Both the position numbers and the translations under genes were made by a program. From positions 23,873,500-23,937,499 of the forward strand of contig OY747710.1 of the NCBI GenBank assembly GCA_963556495.2: a stretch of DNA of 64,000 nt. Reading direction: 5' to 3'. Source of the stretch: Valencia hispanica (lineage: Eukaryota > Chordata > Actinopteri > Cyprinodontiformes > Valenciidae). Each line of letters starts with the position of its first letter. Positions within the stretch are counted from its first letter, which is position 1. Of this stretch, positions 12,701-25,800 are shown piece by piece. The notes beneath the pieces are model-generated. The model searched no databases and was not told where the DNA came from. It saw nothing but the letters and a program-made list of their open reading frames with translations.

Positions 12701-15700
12701 GTTTTATTTCCTGATGTTATGGACACGGAGATGGAAAATTAAGGGAAAGAAAGAAGATGAAGAAGAGAGGTAGGAAACAAAATGTCATGAGAGAGGGTGA
12801 GTTGAAAATACAAGAGAGGAAAGGGAACAAAGAAACAAAGGAAAACATTGAAGTCTGCCTCCATACCCACAGGACGGCAGAGAGAGGGGAAAAAACCAAA
12901 CAAAACACGAAAAAGGAACATTGACGAAACAAACCTAACATAAAAGAACTACACAACCACATCACACAAGAATGGATATAAAAATACAACAACAATGTCA
13001 CAGAAAAACTCATGGTACCGATCAATCAAGCTCTAGTAATGATAACCTCAGCCCAAGATTATATCTGTAAACACCAGAGACCCCACCTCTATGTGTGTGT
13101 GTGAGCATGCTGGTGCATATAAGGTTTCTCCGTAAGAGTGTTGGATAGCTGGTGTGAGCAGGCATCAATCCGTCTCCAAGGAGTCGATGCAGACATGAAG
13201 GAGATCGGAGCCAAGACGTCCAAAGGACCCCCAGAGCCCCAGGCGGACCCGGGCAGGGCCGACCGCATCCCCCCAGAGAGGAGCAAAGGAGAACCCCATG
13301 GGAACGTCCAGCGGCTACTATGCAGGGGCCCGGGGGGCAGCAGTGACGAGCCCACGGGCCCCGCCGGCAACCAGCCGCGCCAGGGCGGGCCGGTCCATGG
13401 ACTGGGAGAGCCGGGGCCTGGGGGCGCCCCACCCCCCAGCAGAGACCCGACAAGGGACCGCCCGACGAGGGAACGGAACGAGCCCTCAGCGCCGATTAAA
13501 CATCGCTGCAGTCCTGGGGAAGCTTCTACACCTGGCATACAGCAAGTCCTGAATGGTGAACGATCCTCTGCCCAGCGCAAACATCTGCCTGCAGACCCGC
13601 CGCCCACCACACTCATCATCGGTGACTCTATCATCAAAAATGTGAGGATGAGAGGAGCCCTTACACTGTTTCCCTGGAGCCAATGTCACGGACATTACCG
13701 AACAGATCCTGCAGCTCATTGATCATCACAAATCTGTGAGTAAAGTTATGATCCATGCTGACACCAATGACATTTATAAACAGCAGTCTGAGCTCCTGAA
13801 GCTTGATTTTATTCACCTTTTTAATCTTCTAGAAAACACACGTCTCTGTTTTTATTTCTGGCCCCACTCCCACTATCGGCAGAGGAATTGGCCGTTTTAG
13901 CAGACTTTAATCCCTTAATACTTGGCTCTCCTCCATCACCCCCGTTCACAATATTGGTTTTATAGACAATTTTTAAATTTTTTGGGGCAGGAAGCACCTG
14001 TTTGGACCAGGTGGGCTCCATCTAAATAGACAAGGCACTTGTACACTGACACTGACATACCCCCCCGTCAACTACACTGGCCACAGCTGCCCCTGCCCTC
14101 TCTGATTCCTCCGCCACATCCTGATGTGCAAATGGTCCCTGCTCCTATGAACTCACCCCTGATTTTAACAGTAACTCACATACTGGACTTGGACCTTGTT
14201 CTACCTCATTCATACCAGTTATTATCAGCAGAGAGCGGACTAAAAATCATAAACCGAACAAATGCAATCCAAATAATCTCAAAAAGTTGCCAAAAGCCCC
14301 ACTTTCAGTAAATCATACCGTCCCTCCATCTCCAATCACTATTAATATGGCACTTTTTAATGTTCGCTCTCTGCTGAACAAAACTTTTATTATAAATCAT
14401 CTGATTTTAGACCATAATCTTCATTGTTTATTTTTAACAGAATGTTGGCTGAGTGCAGATGCCCCTGTTGTTCTTACAGAGGCCTCCCCACCTAATTTTA
14501 ACTTTTAAGTAGCAAAAGGGGAGGCGGAACTGCTTTTATAAATTTATCAACACTTTCCGCCAAACGTGTTTTATTTGATAACTATCTTAATTTTGAATAT
14601 AATGCAAAAGTTTTTAGCACTCTTCAGATTTTATGTGTCACAATTTATAGGCCTCCTAAAAAAGGGCACTTTTTATTCAAGAATTTTCAGAGTTTTTATC
14701 AATTTTGCACAACTCCTTTGAAAGGATCATTTTAGCTGGTGATTTTAATCTACATATAGAAAACCTTTTAGATCCTTTATCAACAGATTTTTTTTAAACA
14801 TCCTGACTTATATGGATTTTAGCCAACATGTCATGGAGCCGACTCACAACAAAGAACACACCCTGGACTTGGTCATCACGCATGGCCTGTCCACCCATCT
14901 GTCCTCTGTTGTTGACTTGGCTGTCTCTGACCACTACTGTGTGTTTTTTAACATCACCAGTTTTATTCAGCAGGAGACCTCTGTGAGAACTGACAGGAAG
15001 CGCCATCTAACCCCTGAAGTGGCTGCAGGTTTTCTAGAAATTTTTAAAAAGAATCCTCCTATTGTTTTACCTGCCCCCTGTGATTTTATTGTCAAGGATT
15101 TTAACAGAAGGCTTCAGTCCACTCTTGACCGGCTTGCTCCACTACAAGTTAAAAGTTTAAAATTTAAAGCGGCAACGCCGTGGAAAAATGAAAACCTCAG
15201 AAAAATGAAGAGAAATTGTAGGGCGGCAGAGAGAAAATGGAGGAAAAGTAAAACCACAATAAACCATCGTATATACACAGATCTTGTCAAATTATACAAC
15301 AATGCAGTAAGAAATTCATACTTCTCCAAAATCATCTCGGAACATAAAAATAATTCCAAAATCCTTTTTCCACCATTGATAAACTTTTTAACAGAGCTAC
15401 TACTGCATTTCCTAAAACCCCCTCAAACACTCTTTGGGAGGAGTTCGCAGACCACTTCAGAGGGAAGTTAGACACCATCAGATGTAAGATTTTATCTTCT
15501 CAAAGTAACATGGTTTTAGACAAATCTGAGTGTGTGTCTTTACCAGAGGAAACACTGGACAGTTTTGTCCTGGTAGAAGCTGGGACTCTTGATAAAGTTT
15601 TCTCCTCAGTGAGGCCCACCACATGTGTTTTGGACCCGATTTCCACTTCCTTTTTTAAGCAATTTTATGGATCTTCTAGAGGTGAGATTTTAACCATGAT

Positions 15701-18700
15701 GAATTGCTCCCTTCAGACGGGGGTCTTTCTTGCCACCTTTAAAGGGGTGGTAGTGAAGCCCCTGCTGAAGAGCAATTTAGATGTTAATGATTTTAACAAT
15801 TTTAGACCGGTATCTAACTTACCTTTTTTAAGCGAAATTTTAGAAAAAATTGTTTTAATTCAACTTAATGATTTTATTAATGAGCAGAATGTCCTGGAGA
15901 AATTTCAGTCTGGTTTTAGGGTGAACCACAGCACAGAGACGGCCCTTCTAAAGATTTTAAATGATTTTAGATTAAACTATGATGCACAGAGGGTGACAGT
16001 GTTGGTTCTACTGGATCTAAGCGCTGCCTTCGATACAGTAGACCACACTATTCTTTTAACCCGTTTAAAACAGAAAGGCCTCTCTGGTGCTGTTCACAAA
16101 TGGTTCACATCCTATCTCACAGACAGGACTTTTATGGTAAGTTTAGATACCTGTTACTCTAGGGTCCATAGGATTACATGTGGTGTGCCCCAGGGTTCGA
16201 TTTTAGGCCCAGTGCTTTTTAACCTGTATATGCTCCCTCTTGGCAGCGTCATCAGAAGACATGGAGTCAACTTTCACAGTTATGCTGATGATACACAGCT
16301 GTACATCTCCATGTCTCCCGATGACACACGGCCAATGGATGCACTTTTTAACTGCATTTTAGACATTAAATCCTGGATGGCAGAAAACTTTCTCCAGCTC
16401 AACCAGGACAAAACTGAAGTTTTAGTCATCGGTCCTGAGGCTCAGAAAGAGAAACTTTTACCAAAACTACAATCACTGTCTTTTAATCCCTCTTTACAAG
16501 TGAAGAACCTGGCCATGATTTTTGACTCTGAGCTGATTTTTATTCCTCACATAAAAAATATGACTAAAATAGGTTTTTATCAACTAAAGAACATCGCCAG
16601 AGTCCGCCCCATTCTCTCTCGGGCCAATACGGAGAAACTGATGCATGCTTTTATCTCCAGTAGAATTGATTACTGTAATGCCCTGCTTTCTGGTCTTCCC
16701 AAAAAGAGTATATCAGGTTTACAACTACTACAAAATTCAGCAGCACGTGTCCTGACGAAGACCAGGAGGCGGGAGCACATTACACCGGTCTTAAAGTCAT
16801 TGCATTGGCTCCCCGTACATTTCAGGATCGACTTTAAGGTTCTTTTAATGGTTTTTAAGTGTCTTAATGGTCTTGGGCCTTCTTATCTCTCTGAACTGCT
16901 TTTACCATATAAACCTTCGCGGTCTCTGCGCTCCTCTGGCAGCCGTCTCCTTGTCACCCCAAAAGTCAGGACACACACGCATGGCGAGGCGTCTTTCCAG
17001 TTTTATGGCCCTCACCTCTGGAACAGGCTGCCAGAGAACCTCAGGGCCGTGGAGAACGTTCATGTTTTTAAGAGCAGGCTCAAGACTCACCTTTTTAGCC
17101 TAGCTTTTAACTGATTATTATTTATTACTGTTTGTTTAATTGCTCTGCATGTTTTATATGATTATATTTTTATCAGTTTTACTATTTAATCTTAGCACAT
17201 TAATTTACTGTTTATTTTTATACTTTAATTTATCTTAATCCCCGCTCCAGTGTTTCCACTGTGGGAGCCCTCTGCCCCGGGAGCTGTGGTTGGCTGTGGC
17301 TGCCTGGGTTCTCTCCAGGTGAGCTTGGGTGGAGGTGGGGGTCTTGGCCTTGCCTCCACTGGGTGCCCTGTGTTGATCCCTCGGCTGCTGCTGTTAGTCT
17401 ACCGCTGCCGGGGCAGATGGTTCCTCTGATGGCGTTTCCTTGCATGGTTCATCTACACTCGGCCCAATGTCCTTTTTTACTTTTTCTTTTAACTGTGTGT
17501 GCGCATGGGAGAGGGGTTAGGGGGTTATAACTGTGACCATGCTTTTAAATCTGTGGGGGAAGGAAAGGGAAGGTGGTTTTATGTGGGGTCATTTTAATCT
17601 GTGAAGCACTTTGTGATGCAACTTCTTGTATGAAAAGCGCTTTATAAATAAAGTTCGATTTGATATGATTTGCACATTAATACTGTGTACGTGTTTCCGA
17701 TTGACGAAAACAAATTCATCCTCGGACGGGGCCCTTATAGCAATATGGGTGCAGTCAATTGCGCCGATTATGTTTGGGAAACCGGACATTGCTGCAAATT
17801 GCATCTCAATTTCGGCCTGCTCCCCCACAGTATATGGAAACGTGATGTATCGCCTGCTCATTTTAATGATCCCATCCAAGACTGCAGGCATTATTGCACT
17901 CAGGGACGGCTGTGATATCCCAGACCTAGTAAATAAATATAACATATTTGAAGGCATTATTTCCAAAAAGGGACTTTGGGCAGAATAGTAGGAATCATGT
18001 CACTCAGACACATACCTGTCGGCTAATTCCCGCTGGTAACAACCAGTTGCAAGAAACCCCAGAGTGGTGAACACCTGCAGCTGGACCGGAATGGCACGGT
18101 TCCGCCTGGACGGTCTCTCCAAAACCGGGCCCAATTCAGCACAGAGATCCAAGAGCACAGCTCTAGGGAATCTGAATCTGCTTATTAGCCAGTCATCATC
18201 ATAGGCAAGGAGGTCCCCATGATCCCTGAACACGCGTTTTCTCCTAATCCTTCCATTTGCAAAATCTTCTAGCAACGCCAGTGCATCCATCTCAAATATT
18301 ACGCTTGAAAGTAGTTGGGGTATTTCTATTGGCAGCAATAAGACTGATTGCTTCCTTCCTTGGCACAATGAACTTGCCAATCAATGATATATGGTACAGA
18401 TGATTCAATTTATTAATTGGCATACAGTCCCGGCCCTTTTATGAGTTTAAGGTTTTGAGATAAATTTTATGTATTTATTTTAATATTGAAAAATGTTTTT
18501 AGAAGAGCTATTGCTCACTGCAAAGCTACAATATAGATATCATTGCTGGTTTGGTTTATAATAACATGAATCCATAATTGTTTGGTGTGAGGTGAAATGA
18601 TGTGTGAGAGGAGTAATATGCAGTCTGGCTGCAGTTCACCACCTCAAACTGCGTCGTCGATTCCCCCCGTCTCCAAAATGTCCGTAAGCACGGGTCAGTT

Positions 18701-21700
18701 GGCGTACAGGTGCGCACATTTTCCCGTCAAGTCTGTTTTTTTATAAATCACAACTTTTGCTCACTTTCAGGCCCCGCTTTGTGCGTACGCAACGTTTATA
18801 AATGAGACCCCAGAACAGTCACAAGTCTATTATCTGAGGCCATGAGAATATCATTACTAACCTTCACCAGTGCTATGATGAGCTCTAAAACCTGACTGAA
18901 ACTCTTCAAACAAGTTGTTACTGTTAAGATGCTCGCAAAACTGTAGCTTTGGGTGTCCTAATTTATTCCTCACTAAAAATGAAATTATTATGAAATACAT
19001 TTTCTTTCGTTAATTTATATTTTTATATATATCCATCCAACACACAGTGCTTTAAAGGTTATTCTTTTTGTCTTCAATTGGCTGTATATGCTATTAACTG
19101 TGTGTTCAAATAAACACCCTGTTTCTTTTTTGAAGAACAGATTTTAAATTTGCATATGTTGGACACAAACATTGTGTGCGTTTCTCTCAGTGCAACAGAG
19201 CCAGAAAAGCTGTTACTTTTGCAAGCTTGCAGAACAAGTAATTTGCTTCCAACAAATCATACTTTTTTGTCATTGGTTTAATAAAATTGGTTAAAAGGGG
19301 CGGGGGGGGGGGGGGGGGGAATAGCTCAAGTCCAAATAAAAAGTTTGTCAGGATCTCTGCTCCGTTGAGAGCTGTACACAACCTGTACATCCATAAACCT
19401 GCTAAATCATGTTCCTCACAATCAGAGGTGGAAAGAGTAGGCTTTTCAACTATTCTACTCAAGGAAAAGTACTACTACTGTGATGAAATTTTACTCAAGT
19501 ACAAGTAGAATTACTGGTCTAAACGTGTGCTGAAGTAAAAGTAAGAAGTAGCTTATTTAAAATGTACTCAGAGTAAATGTTAGTGCAAGAAAGACAATGG
19601 GACATAAATCTCAGAAGTAGTTTTTTTCATAAAATAACTATTTAAAAAAAAAGTACAATTGAAGATTAACTACACATCTATAAATTAAAATGTTGAACAG
19701 TTGATTTAAATGCTTTCTCTCCTCTGTTTCCTTGATAAACCAGGACCTGGAAAGAAAAATCAGCCTGCAAATCATGCTGAGTCTGCAGAAGAAAGACTCC
19801 CTGAGGAGGGTTATCTTGTAAGACAACAATACTCATGAGAGTATATTATGTTACAGTGCCGCTTGTTAGGTCCTCTAGCTTTATTTCCATGCATTTATAA
19901 CTAGCCAATTATAATCTTCCATTAGCTACTTTAGTTATATGTTTAAACAGTAACTTATTTTTATTTTGCTGGAGAATCCTTCCTCCTTGTTCCCGATCCC
20001 TACACATTTACTCAAAAATGTTGAATCTTTACAAAAACAAAAACGAATGACGTATTCCTTCCTTTAGGTGTCTGAAGAAAAAACAGCAGATCAAAGTGCA
20101 GACCCAAACTCAGATCCTCCATCTGTGGATGCCTCTGGCACCTTAAACCATGGTAACGAAGAGAGCAGAACTGAGGGACTGACACAGTCTTCCCCTGACC
20201 TGGGTTCATCCTCTGACTCTTACACGCTCCTGACACCTTCCCTGGATGGGCCCCCAGTCTCACTGCTCAGCACAGAAACTCTTGGAGGTGCAGAGTTTTC
20301 ACAGGCAGAAGAGGAGCTTCCACAAGAAGAAACGCTTCATCTGCAAAATAAGGAGAAGCCGCACCAAGAGGGAGAGCAGTCCGGTGAGTGTGCATAGGCG
20401 ACTGACAGGAAAGATGGAGGTATGAGCTACATCTTGTTTAGGTTTTTGCTTTATTAATATATAGTGTCGGACACGTTTATTGACATCTGTTGTGACTACT
20501 AATAATAAAAAGTTGTTTTCTGAGCATCAATAATTATAATCAATAATTTAATATTAATATAATTATTGATGACGTTCGAGTTTAACCTGTTTATTAAAGA
20601 TATAGGGGCACCAATCTCATAAATGAGATAATTTTAATTAAACCAGACTGTCAGTCTCTCTGAAAAGGCGTAGAGTTCGTCCGGAGAGTTAAAACAAACT
20701 TTACAGCACACACTGAAATAGCACAGAAAACTTCTCGTTACTTAAGGGAATTTATTAATGAAATAGATCAACCTTACATATTACATTTTATTCATAATTT
20801 CCATCTATTCTAACGCATGCAAAAATATAGAACAAAGTTAACGTCAAGGGAAGGGGGCGTGTGTGTGTGGGAGAGACAGCGAGCGAATGAGGGGGGGGTT
20901 CAGCTCACCCCCTCAATGCGATAAATAACTCAAGCCTTATCAACTGGCGCGATCGGTTCACAAAGAAACACAAAGGAAGACCGCATGGCGATTCAACAAA
21001 GGCTAGTTTCATTAGCAATGGTGGCTTGGACAAAGGAAACTGGGCGACGGAGAAAGGGGACCAACTGAGGCCACGCGACCTGTCTAAACAGACACGCGCC
21101 GACCGCAGCGGACAATAAACAAGCCAGGAAATTATACAATATAATATACTGCTTCTGGTCGCAACCAAAGTCAAATAATAAAACACAAAAAGCATTCACA
21201 TTCAGGGTCGGTGTACAGCGACAGACGACCAAGAATAACAGTGGTTAACAAGTTGACAGACTTATTTTAACCAACAGAGAAACGGATATATATATATATA
21301 TCCTAGACCTAATCTCCTCTACCCAGACCGAGAGAAATAAATCAGTTTAATCCTACTTGGTGGGGCAGCTCTCCACAGTCCACGACGAAGAACGTAGAAA
21401 GCGTCCAGTTTAAAGGGAGCGGTTTTGCGGAAAATCGAGGTCGGAAAAGCGGACGTCCGACTTTAGGCTCTGAGGGACTCAGGCCTGTTTTCAATAGAGC
21501 TCAGATGGCCAGCTGACTCCTTGGTTACCCTTACAAGAAGTCTGTTTGCTCGGCCGATTCAGTTCGAAGTTTAAGAGGGAAGTTCATCCTGGTCCAGCAG
21601 GTTTGAACGAAAAGGGGAAAATGCTAGCAGTGGATTAAAGCGTCTCCTTACGGCACCGGGACCAAAAGACGAAGATTTCAATCTTCGCGGTGCTTTTATC

Positions 21701-22846
21701 AACTCTGTGATGTCATCACTGGCCACAGACCAATGAGAATGGGTCGAGGGCAAAGCAATGGGTGCTGGGAGATGCAGTTCGTTCAGTGAAAGGAGGCTGG
21801 GAGATCCAGGTCGTTCAGTAAAGGCCATAGCCTCAACACATCCCTTGGAAATATGTGTTAAAAGCCTGAAAGTAAATGTCTTTTTATTTCAGTAGATTTA
21901 TCTGGGATGGGGCAAATCATCTTTTTAATCCAGCCTTTACTTTAAGGACATTGATTCAGTTTGGTAAAAAGTCACGTCAAGTTAAAATTGCTGTTCCCAT
22001 AATCTCCAGTTCAACAATTATTGGTATCCCAACTGTTTTTATATTTTGTTAAACACCCTATTTGCCTGTTAACACTTATTTTCCTATGATAAACAGTTGA
22101 CATTTGCTTTATTTATTTTTTTGTATGGTAAACCTTTTCTGTGTTGACCGGGCCACATTTTTTGGGTTTTTATCCTGCCGACAGATCAGATGGTGTGTTC
22201 GGTTTGTATTTGGAAGTCAGATGGCCGAGTTACCAGCTGGTAATTCAACAAGAATACCTGTTTAAGTCAGAATTCTGACTCGAAAAGTCAAAACTTGGAA
22301 AGAGATCCTGAGTTTGACATCCAACATGATATATAAAATGTAGAGAAGGTGGCCAATATAAACTATTTAGAGTTTGGATTTTGATAGATGGAAAATACAG
22401 TTGAAGATTCTTGATTTCTGTTTTATCCAATAAAGTTAAGAGAAATGGATGATTATCATCTTGTATTGCTAATAGCAGTAAGCCACCACAGCAATTAGCA
22501 ACTCCCTCTGTAATAAATTGCAGCCAGAATGCTCCGACCTCTGAGACAAATGGAAAGCACCACTAAGACTAATTGTAATAAATAAAAAGAATCAAAGAGT
22601 TCATAATGTCATGATCTCCAACAAGGTTTCAGGAGCCTTTGAAAGAAAAACAGGCCTACAGCATCACAGATCCTAGACCATACTTGATAGTGGGCAAGAA
22701 TTGCTTTTAAACATGTTTGTCCTTTGTTCCATGCCAGACCCACCAGGATTTTGCGATGGTATCATGCCATCAAGTCCGTATGGGCTAAAATCTGAGGCAT
22801 ATTTCAAGCATATTGTTGAAACCAGTTTATTTTGATCATGGTGTAC

Positions 22847-22886
<40 letters not shown>

Positions 22887-25800
22887 TAATAATAAAGTTT
22901 CAATTTGCATAACATTTAAATCAAATATGTAAGTCAAATTTGAGTTTAAACATTTAAACCTATTGTTATAATTTACAGTAAAGCACAGAAAGTTCCTTTT
23001 GATGGATCTCTAAACGCAGCCTCCTTAAGGATCCTGTCCTGCTGTCTGTTTAGGAGTTGGTGAAGAAAGGACAGCGATAGAAGAGCCAGAGGAGATGAGG
23101 AGAAAGTCTCTCCTGGAGCAGATTGGAAGAAAAGAGGAGGAAGAGGAAGAAGTGGAAGAAGAATTTCAGGTGCCGCAGCAAGAGAACGACAGCGTGTTCT
23201 CTCTTAACAAGTGCATCCTGGCTGCTCTCATTCTGTTGGGTCTCGGCACCATCTTTTTCTCTGGTGAGGATCACCTGTGAATCTGTTATTAGAATTTTAA
23301 ACCTGTTTAAAATCTGAAGTACAAACGAAACTAAAATGTGTTGTGTGTTTCATGCTAATTTGCTACTTTTAATTTCCAATGTTATATTCTTTGTTTTTTT
23401 GATTACCAAATCATGTAAAGCACCTTAAATTACCCTATTGTTGAAAGTGTGTTTATACAAATAAAATTGCCTTGCCTAAAAGAGACTCTGAGACTGAGGT
23501 GTATTATGCCTGCAGGTGTCTTCATGGACTTTGATGAGGGTAGGTTGTTTTAGTCCTGTTGTGTGCGCATCTAAAATAATTCAGCTTGACTTGGCCACAA
23601 CATGTTTGTAAACATGCATGCAGAATTGAAGGACTTTGCATGGGATGCTTTTGAAAATCATTTTTAAAAGTCGCTTTTGCTGTGTTTTGGAAGAGGAATG
23701 TTTGTGTTATCCTGGCATTGAGAATAAAACCATGCAGAAATTAAGCACACTAAATTGTGAAAGATTCAGTGCGCCTAACATCATTTTTATTGCCACCAAC
23801 AAAAGGATTTAAAAAATGTGATGCATTTTAAAGTAAAAAAATTAGATGTAAAGATCTTGCACACAGAGAAACAAGATTTGTGCATTTCTATCCAGAAGTT
23901 TGCAAACTTCCTTTTTTTTTTCAGAATACTTGGTGTATTGGTGGCATGTTTATTTTTTTGTGGAGGTTAGCTTATACGCTAAATATATAATAATACTGAT
24001 TTCAAAGTATAGTCATTCATTGTCTTTACACTGTCCATAATGATTTGCAGAGGGTGACTATGCAACAAGGGAACTGAGAGATACAGAAGGATCAGGAAAA
24101 CAGGTCAGTCTGATGCTTTCGTTCTCCTCTGTTTTATTGGCATCACTTTTATCATTTAAAAAAATATATTTTCCATGTGTATTGCTATGTTAAGTATGGG
24201 GCCCAAACAATTCGAGTAACTTAAATGCCTATATTACAGAAATTCCTCCCAGTGTATTTGATTTAATGCTTTTTTTAAATCAATGTCATTGTTTACTGCT
24301 CACCATGCTATGGGGGGGGGTCAATGTAAACATGGTTGGGGGTCAATGTAAACATGGTTGGGGGTCAATGTAAACATGGTTGGGGGTCAATGTAAACATG
24401 GTTGGGCTATAACAGCAAATTATGGCTGTGTCAGAAACCAGTAGTGCCATCCTTTTTGTAGATGTGCAAAGCTGGTGCAGTCATACCAAAAGACTTTCAG
24501 CTCAAACTGCAATGAAAGATGGTTCTACAAAGTATGGAGTCTGTACCTAAGCCCGACTTCACAATTTTCACTACTTTGTGTTGGTTTGTAATAAGAAAAA
24601 TATAACCACCTTTAAAATACTCTTAGTTACCTTACATTATGAACCACATGTAAAAGCAACATCATTAAAATTCACAATCAAAATTTAAAAAAATAACTTT
24701 GTGGTTGTAATGTGACATTTGAAAAGGTCAAACATTTTCAAGGCACTATGTATATGGTTATTTAAAAATATGCGGTCACAAATGTAGTTGTCACTAGCAG
24801 CTCTAGCACAATAGTTTAAATACGCCAGCATTTACTGTGCTGTGCTTGTTAGACCAACATGGGGAGCAGTGCATCTCAGCCGCTGCTCTTTCCTTAGAAA
24901 TTGTTCATTTAATATGAGAAGGGATTTCAGATTCAGACTCTGTTTTTCTGTGTGCGCAATTTGTTGACAGGAGTGGCTAAGTCCCGAAGTACCTCCAGGT
25001 TTAGATCCCAACAGCTCCGAGCTCCTGAATAAGTTAGCTGAAGGGAACCAGCAGATTTCTGCTCTACAAGCTCAGCTTCAGGTGTGACTCCATTCTGTCC
25101 ACTGCTTCCTTTCTCCTTAATTCATTTTATTTATATACGTGTAAAACAAATGTGTGTCTTTGCGTAAATGTGTCATCGAGTGCATTACATGCTCAGGGGA
25201 GCTTTTTAACTTTTTTTTTTTCTTTCCCCCTTCTACCAGTCACAGAAAGAGGAGCTAAAAGTAGCCAAGGAGCAGGCAGCGGAGGGAGTAAAGGAGCGAC
25301 TGCTCTGGGAGGAGGTGGAGAAGGAAAACAGTAGGTTGAAGACAGAGATTGCATCTCTCCCTTTCCTTCAGAAAGAGAACGACAGGATGAAGAAAGAGCT
25401 GGAGTCTTTCCCGACCCTACAGAAAGAGCTAGAAACGCTGAGATCCACTGTGACAAACTTAAAACTCTTCCCAGGTACAAAGGCACAGAGTTAGGAGGTG
25501 AAAGGGATTACTTACTAAAACAGGAAGGGAAAGCAGAGCGAGTTCAGTCTTTCTTTTTCTTCTATTGCTGACTTAATGTCTCTTTATTGACTTGTGTCTC
25601 TTTCAGCAGCCAGTCAAACAGATCAAGCAAGCATGAAGCCCTCTGCACTACCACCTAGTGGCCAAAAAGAAGATGGCAGGCAGGACACAGCTACACCTAC
25701 AGGAAAACAGCCCGGGAAGACTTGGGAAGACCAGAGGCTGAGGAAAGATCTAAAGAGGGATACATTTGAAATGGACAAGAAACAGAAGAAGAAAGAGAAG

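Larger units (their letters stand above)
12720..17672 (+). mobile_element. Nearly full-length L2/Maui-type LINE retrotransposon
   Basis: About 4.9 kb with the order expected of an L2-clade non-LTR element: purine-rich 5' leader (12720-13020, boundary uncertain), ORF1 with an esterase-like GDSI motif (13138-13722), an APE-type endonuclease region broken by frameshifts (14341-15000), a long reverse transcriptase frame (15510-17114), and a 3' UTR ending AAAGCGCTTTATAAATAAAG with a short TTGAT-type tail. The 3' end abuts the Harbinger transposase gene at about 17670, so the LINE inserted into that element. It lies sense-oriented in the second coding intron of pbxip1. Frameshifts in the endonuclease make this copy inactive as read. 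Confidence 0.88.

Noticed and set aside
13022..13637. Two long minus frames (143 and 182 residues)
   Set aside because: They lie opposite the GC-rich L2 ORF1, where stop codons are rare on both strands; no family match.
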